Part shown: piece after piece, positions 40,201 through 46,200 of the stretch
How positions within the stretch are numbered: position 1 is the first letter of the stretch
How the letters are laid out: each line of letters opens with the position of its first letter
NCBI GenBank assembly: GCA_963680875.1
Contig: OY804588.1
Span: 91,878,233 to 91,942,232, forward strand
Direction: 5' to 3'
From: Bathymodiolus brooksi
Taxonomy: Eukaryota > Mollusca > Bivalvia > Mytilida > Modiolidae
Length of the DNA: 64,000 nucleotides
Notes under the pieces: generated by a model
What the model saw: the letters and a program-made list of their open reading frames with translations, nothing else
What the model was told of the DNA's origin: nothing
Database searches by the model: none
Position numbers and translations under genes: made by a program

Positions 40201-43200
40201 CAGTTCATCTTGTTCGCCCTATTTTTTTAAATATACATTAGTATTATTGGTAGAGGAAACTGGAGTATGCGGGGAAAACCACAGACCTGCCGTAAGTCAC
40301 TGACAAATTTTATTGTATAATTTATTTCGAGTACACATGGCCATGAGTGGCATTCAATCTCACAACGTTAGTGGTGAAAGGCAATGATTGCATAGGTAGT
40401 TGTAAATCCAACTACCATATTATCACGACTACGACAGCCCCCATTAGGAAGTAGCAAAAATTGCTAGTGGAGTAACATGTAGAGTTGATTGTTTATTATA
40501 CAACATTGTTAAGAAAAAAACTGGTAGAACGTGCTAAAGTGGGTCACGGGTCACTGTAATCGGGCGGCTGTATCGAGAAACAGATACGGTGTTGAAAAAA
40601 CTGTTGATACTCATAAAATATTGATAAATGCAATAACATTTTATGTTTGTCTTCAAGAAATATGATAGACAAAACCATGTGTGAAGTTTTATGACGAAAT
40701 ATCTCCGATTTCTATGTAAATATACGAGTTGAAGTTGCGGCTGTATCGAGAAACAGATACGGTGTTGAAAAAACTGTTGATACTCATAAAATATTGACAA
40801 ATGCAATACAATTTTATGTTTGTCTTCAAGAAATATGATAGACAAAACCATGTGTGAAGTTTTATGACGAAATAACTCCGATTTCTATGTAAATTTACGA
40901 GTTGAAGTGGGGAAACACCCACAGGTAATTTTAGCAATGTTTTTTTTTATCTTGGACAAGAATAATGAGCGTCCTGATTGGATGACCGATTTAAAACACA
41001 CTGACTCTGCATGGTAAAAAGAAATCTATGTTATATTTATTCATTTGTTTGATTCTGGAATATTGTTGATCATTGATTTAAACAAGAAAAAAGGGAAAAG
41101 GGGGGGGGTGAATTTTATTTGTGAATTTTACAGTTAAATAAATGTTATGTTTCGACAGTTTAAAGAGAAAAATAAAAATTTGTTGCGACTAAAGCTTAAA
41201 TCAGCGTTAAAAATCAGTGGTTTTGTAACTGAGATTTATTTTAAATAGAAAATCTGAATTTATTATTTATTAATTTATTATTAATGATACAATTTTATAT
41301 CCCTTGGGAGGGGGAGGAGGGCTATGATGAAAATTTGAAATAAAAACACAGGACCGGACTTTAAGCAAAAATAATAATCCAGGATTAGTTAATATTAAAA
41401 AAAATCTAGGACCCCTGTGTCCATGAATTTTTTGTTTAAAGTTAATAATATGAAATATTGGCATCCACATTTGCCTTTTGGACAGCACATTTCTGTGTCC
41501 ACACTTGTATCATCTTAAAAAAACCTCTCGATTTTGCTATAAGTCTTATAAAAAAAAAAATGCAACTTTGCAAAACAGAAATTATTGTTGATTTAAGTAA
41601 TGAAATGAGAAACGTTTGACAAAATGCAACACTGTCGCTATTATCAAGAGTATATTCTTGATAATGATGACTATTGCCGAAATGTTGAAGACTATATTTA
41701 TATTATATATTTCAGTAACAGACATTCATTTAATTAGTTAAAAATAACTGCATATTTCACCCACCTTTCGATCATTGTTGACAATCTGAACGGTAATACT
41801 AATCATGATTATCTAAAGTTTCTCAGAAATTGAAAGGAAAGGAAAGACAAGATGACAGTAACAAATATATATATAGATTATCGTTGATTTGTTTTGTGAG
41901 GATGGATTTCTCAGAGTAATATCATATTGAAGGCAAAGCCTGAGATATGAGATGTGATGAGAAGTCCATTCTAAAGCCTGAGATATGAGATGTGATGAGA
42001 AGTCCATTCTAAAGCCAGAGATATGAGATGTGATAAGAAGTCCATTCTAAAGCCAGAGATATGAGATGTGATGAGAAGTCCATTCTAAAGCCAGAGATAT
42101 GAGATGTGATGAGAAGTCCATTCTAAAGCCTGAGATATAAGATGTGATGAGAAGTCCATTCTAAAGCCTGAGATATGAGATGTGATGAGAAGTCCATTCT
42201 AAAGCCAGAGATATGAGATGTGATGAGAAGTCCATTCTAAAGCCAGATATATGAGATGTGATGAGAAGTCCATTCTAAAGCCAGAGATATGAGATGTGAT
42301 GAGAAGTCCATTCTAAAGCCAGAGATATGAGATGTGATGAGAAGTCCATTCTAAAGCCTGAGATATGAGATGTGATGAGAAGTCCATTCTAAAACCAGAG
42401 ATATGAGATGTGATGAGAAGTCCATTCTAAAGCCTGAGATATGAGATGTGATGAGAAGTCCATTCTAAAGCCTGAGATATGAGATGTGATGAGAAGTCCA
42501 TTCTAAAGCCTGAGATATGAGATGTGATGAGAAGTCCATTCTAAAGCCTGAGATATGAGATGTGATGAGAAGTCCATTCTAAAGCCTGAGATATGAGATG
42601 TGATGAGAAGTCTATTTCAAGCAAAACAAATCAATGATAGTATGTTTATCAAGGATTTGATAACATTATGCCAGTAACATCATTTTAACCTCATATAAGA
42701 AAACAACAATATTATGTTAATATCACTCTAGTCGCTTGATAATAGATATTATAGCGTGTAAAGATCAAAGAGAAAATGTACAAATTGTCAATAAAAGATT
42801 TTCAATATTTCAGAGAAGCCAGCCATTACACTTTATTACAAACAAATCATGGTAGCTGTAGGAGATCCAGCCATAATGAAATGTTCTACAACAGGGATTC
42901 CTTCACCTCTAGTGACATGGTATAAAGGTGACATAGAGGTAAGGATATTACATTATAGACGTAAGGACAAAATATATCTCCTCACCATGTTAGTACAGGT
43001 AATTCAGAAATTGTAAAATTTTTGTCAACGCCTTCATACGAGGCATGAATGAAAATCAGAGATCAGAGGTCAGACACCTTAATGACTTTAACCACTTTGC
43101 CACACATGTCCTGATATAGAGGTAGCAACAACACATGTCCTGATATAGAGGTAACAACAACACATGTCCTCATATAGAGGTAACAACAACACATGTCCTG

Positions 43201-46200
43201 ATATAGAGGTAACAACAACACATGTCCTGATATAGAGGTAACAACAACACATGTCCTGATATAGAGGTAACAACAACACATGTCCTCATATAGAGGTAAC
43301 AACAACACATGTCCTGATATAGAGGTAACAACAACACATGTCCTGATATAGAGGTAACAACAACACATGTCCTGATATAGAGGTAACAACAACACATGTC
43401 CTGATATAGAGGTAACAACAACACATGTCCTGATATAGAGGTAACAACAACACATGTCCTGATATAGAGGTAACAACAACACATGTCCTGATATAGAGGT
43501 AACAACAACACATGTCCTCATATAGAGGTAACAACAACACATGTCCTCATATAGAGGTAACAACAACACATGTCCTGATATATAGGTAACAACAACACAT
43601 GTCCTGATATAGAGGTAACAACAACACATGTCCTGATATAGAGGTAACAACAACACATGTCCTGATATAGAGGTAACAACAACACATGTCCTCATATAGA
43701 GGTAACAACAACACATGTCCTGATATAGAGGTAACAACAACACATGTCCTGATATAGATGTAACAACATTAAATTATTGTCTCTCTTCTCAGTGAAATAA
43801 CATTTTATGCATTGTTTCTGCAAGGGTTTTTCTCCAACCTCTCATAACTTGCTACCGATAAATATAATGGCTAGAATTAATACTGTTTTACTATTTTTAC
43901 TATGCTAAGTACAATAAATTCGTGAAAATAAAAAAACGTGGAACTATCTTGATTTTAAATACTGATTTTTTGACGTGAACACAATCACAAAATTAAAAAA
44001 TTAGTGAATGCCTTTGACCTTCAAATTTAGTAAATTAGGAAATTTTAATTTCAGTGAAATTGAACACCAGTATACCAAATAATAATATCTCGTTAGGACC
44101 TACAATTGTTTTAGCAGCCATCAATATAATTTTTTTGATTTTGTTTTACAGCTTACAGCTTTATCATACGTAAAGATTTCTGATGACGGAGAGTTGACTA
44201 TTTTAGGAACACAAAAACAAGATATAGGAAAGTATCGCTGTGTGGCAAGTAACTCTGCTGGTTCCCAGTCCATCACTACACAGTTAACAGTTGGATGTAA
44301 GTCTTGTATGTTGTATCTCAGGTTTAGGGTTATGGTGTTTAAAGCCAGTTTCAATTATATTTCAGTTATATCATGGCGATCTTTTTTATTGTTGGAGGAA
44401 ACCGGAGTACCTGGACAGATCCACCGACCTGCCGCAAGTCACTGACAAACTTTATTACATAAAAGTTTTATCGAGTACACCTCTCCATGAGGGGGATTCA
44501 AAACCACAACTGTAGTGGTGATAGGCACTGATTACATAGGTAGTTGTAAATCCAACTACCATACGATCACGCCAACAACGACCCCTGTTGTATCTTTCTG
44601 CCTCTAGACACATGTCTGTATGTCTGAAAGTAGATCCCTCTTTGTTTTCCTTTCAATATCTTAAGTTTCTGTTAAGCAAATCCTTGAAATTTGTATTCAA
44701 CACCAAGGACCCTAAAAGTAGAGTAGTGTCCCTGTTTACATTAGATAGAAGTGGGGTCATCAGTGTCATCTTAACACATTCTTCCATTTTTGTTTTAAAG
44801 AATTGGTATTCTAAGATATTTTCATTGGTAGAATTGATTTTCTTAAACACTGCTGAAATTGGCAAGGCATTAGTTGAGTAAGCACATTCTGTCAACCTTG
44901 CAAAGAGGTTTTCTAGCCCTTAATTTGTTTACATTTAATGAATAGTGCATGTAATTTATATATATATAATTTGAACCTATATATAAAGAGCAACTGTCCA
45001 TTAAAGCACATTTTGAGGTCCCTGTCTGTCCTTTCTATACAGGTTTGACTGTATTGTCTAAAGTTGTTACAAACCCATTGCCCATGTATTATCTATTTAA
45101 AGTGCACTTCCAACTTCCCCTTCTCTGTGAATATCCCTAATGAAAACTTGTGTATTGATATTTACAGCAGCACCTAGGATAACTGGTCCTCCATTGAACA
45201 CTGGAGCTGACATAGGAACAAATACTACTCTGACTTGTAGGGCAAGAGGACTTCCGCGTCCTACGATAAAATGGAGGTTTGATGGCAAGCCTGTTGTAAT
45301 GACAGGAAGGTTTACACAGCTGACTAGTGGGGAATTGTTTATCCAAGGTATAATAGTTCACTTATATCCATTCGACACTTTAGTTCTTCTTTAGTTTTTT
45401 TTCTCACGACACTAGAAACTTTATTGAACCAGACTGTAAGTGATAGAGGCTCAGGTTAGCCTTGATTTATTATCAAAGGTTGTCATCAATTATTTTTTAA
45501 ATAAGATATACAGTCAAATCTGCTCATGGGGTCACCTGTATTAAGCAGTCACCTGTATTAAAAAGTCATCTTTTTCTTGTCCTGTCATAGAAAATTTGAT
45601 ATGAATTGAACCTCTTTTAAGAGGTCACCTGTCTTAAAAGACCACTTTTTCTTTGTCCCAATGATGACCTCTTAATACAGGTTTGACTACTGTTTATGCT
45701 AATATCAAATAAAAAAAGCCCATTAGATTTGTGTATTACTTAAAGCATCCTTGATAATTCCTTATGACATCTTGATATAAAAATAAAGAAAACATTTGAT
45801 TTTCATTGATTTTGAATCTGATAAAAAATAAAATCTCAGAACTTTTTCTGGTTTGGTTCTTTGGTGTTGTATTGAACTTTCCACAATATTTCACTCGATA
45901 CAACACTATGTGATAAAGTTTATCAGTGACTTGCGGAAGGTCTGTGGTGTTTTATGGGTACTCCGGTTTTCTCCACCAATATAACTGACCGCCACAATAT
46001 AACTGAAATATTGTTGAAAGTGGCGTTAAGCACCAAAATCCCCTCCCCCCATATTTTGATCATTGTTGACTGTTTTACCCATGTACATTTGTCCGTTAAT
46101 ATATCCGGCATTTGGTTTCTGCTCAATAACTTCCGTTTCCCTTGGGAAAATCATTTGAAATTTATATGCGAGTTCAGGGATCATACAAGGAAGACTAAGT

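Noticed and set aside
43063..43743. 226-codon minus-strand Cys/Leu-rich frame
   Set aside because: Translation of the 29-bp array; the same words repeat in all three minus-strand frames.
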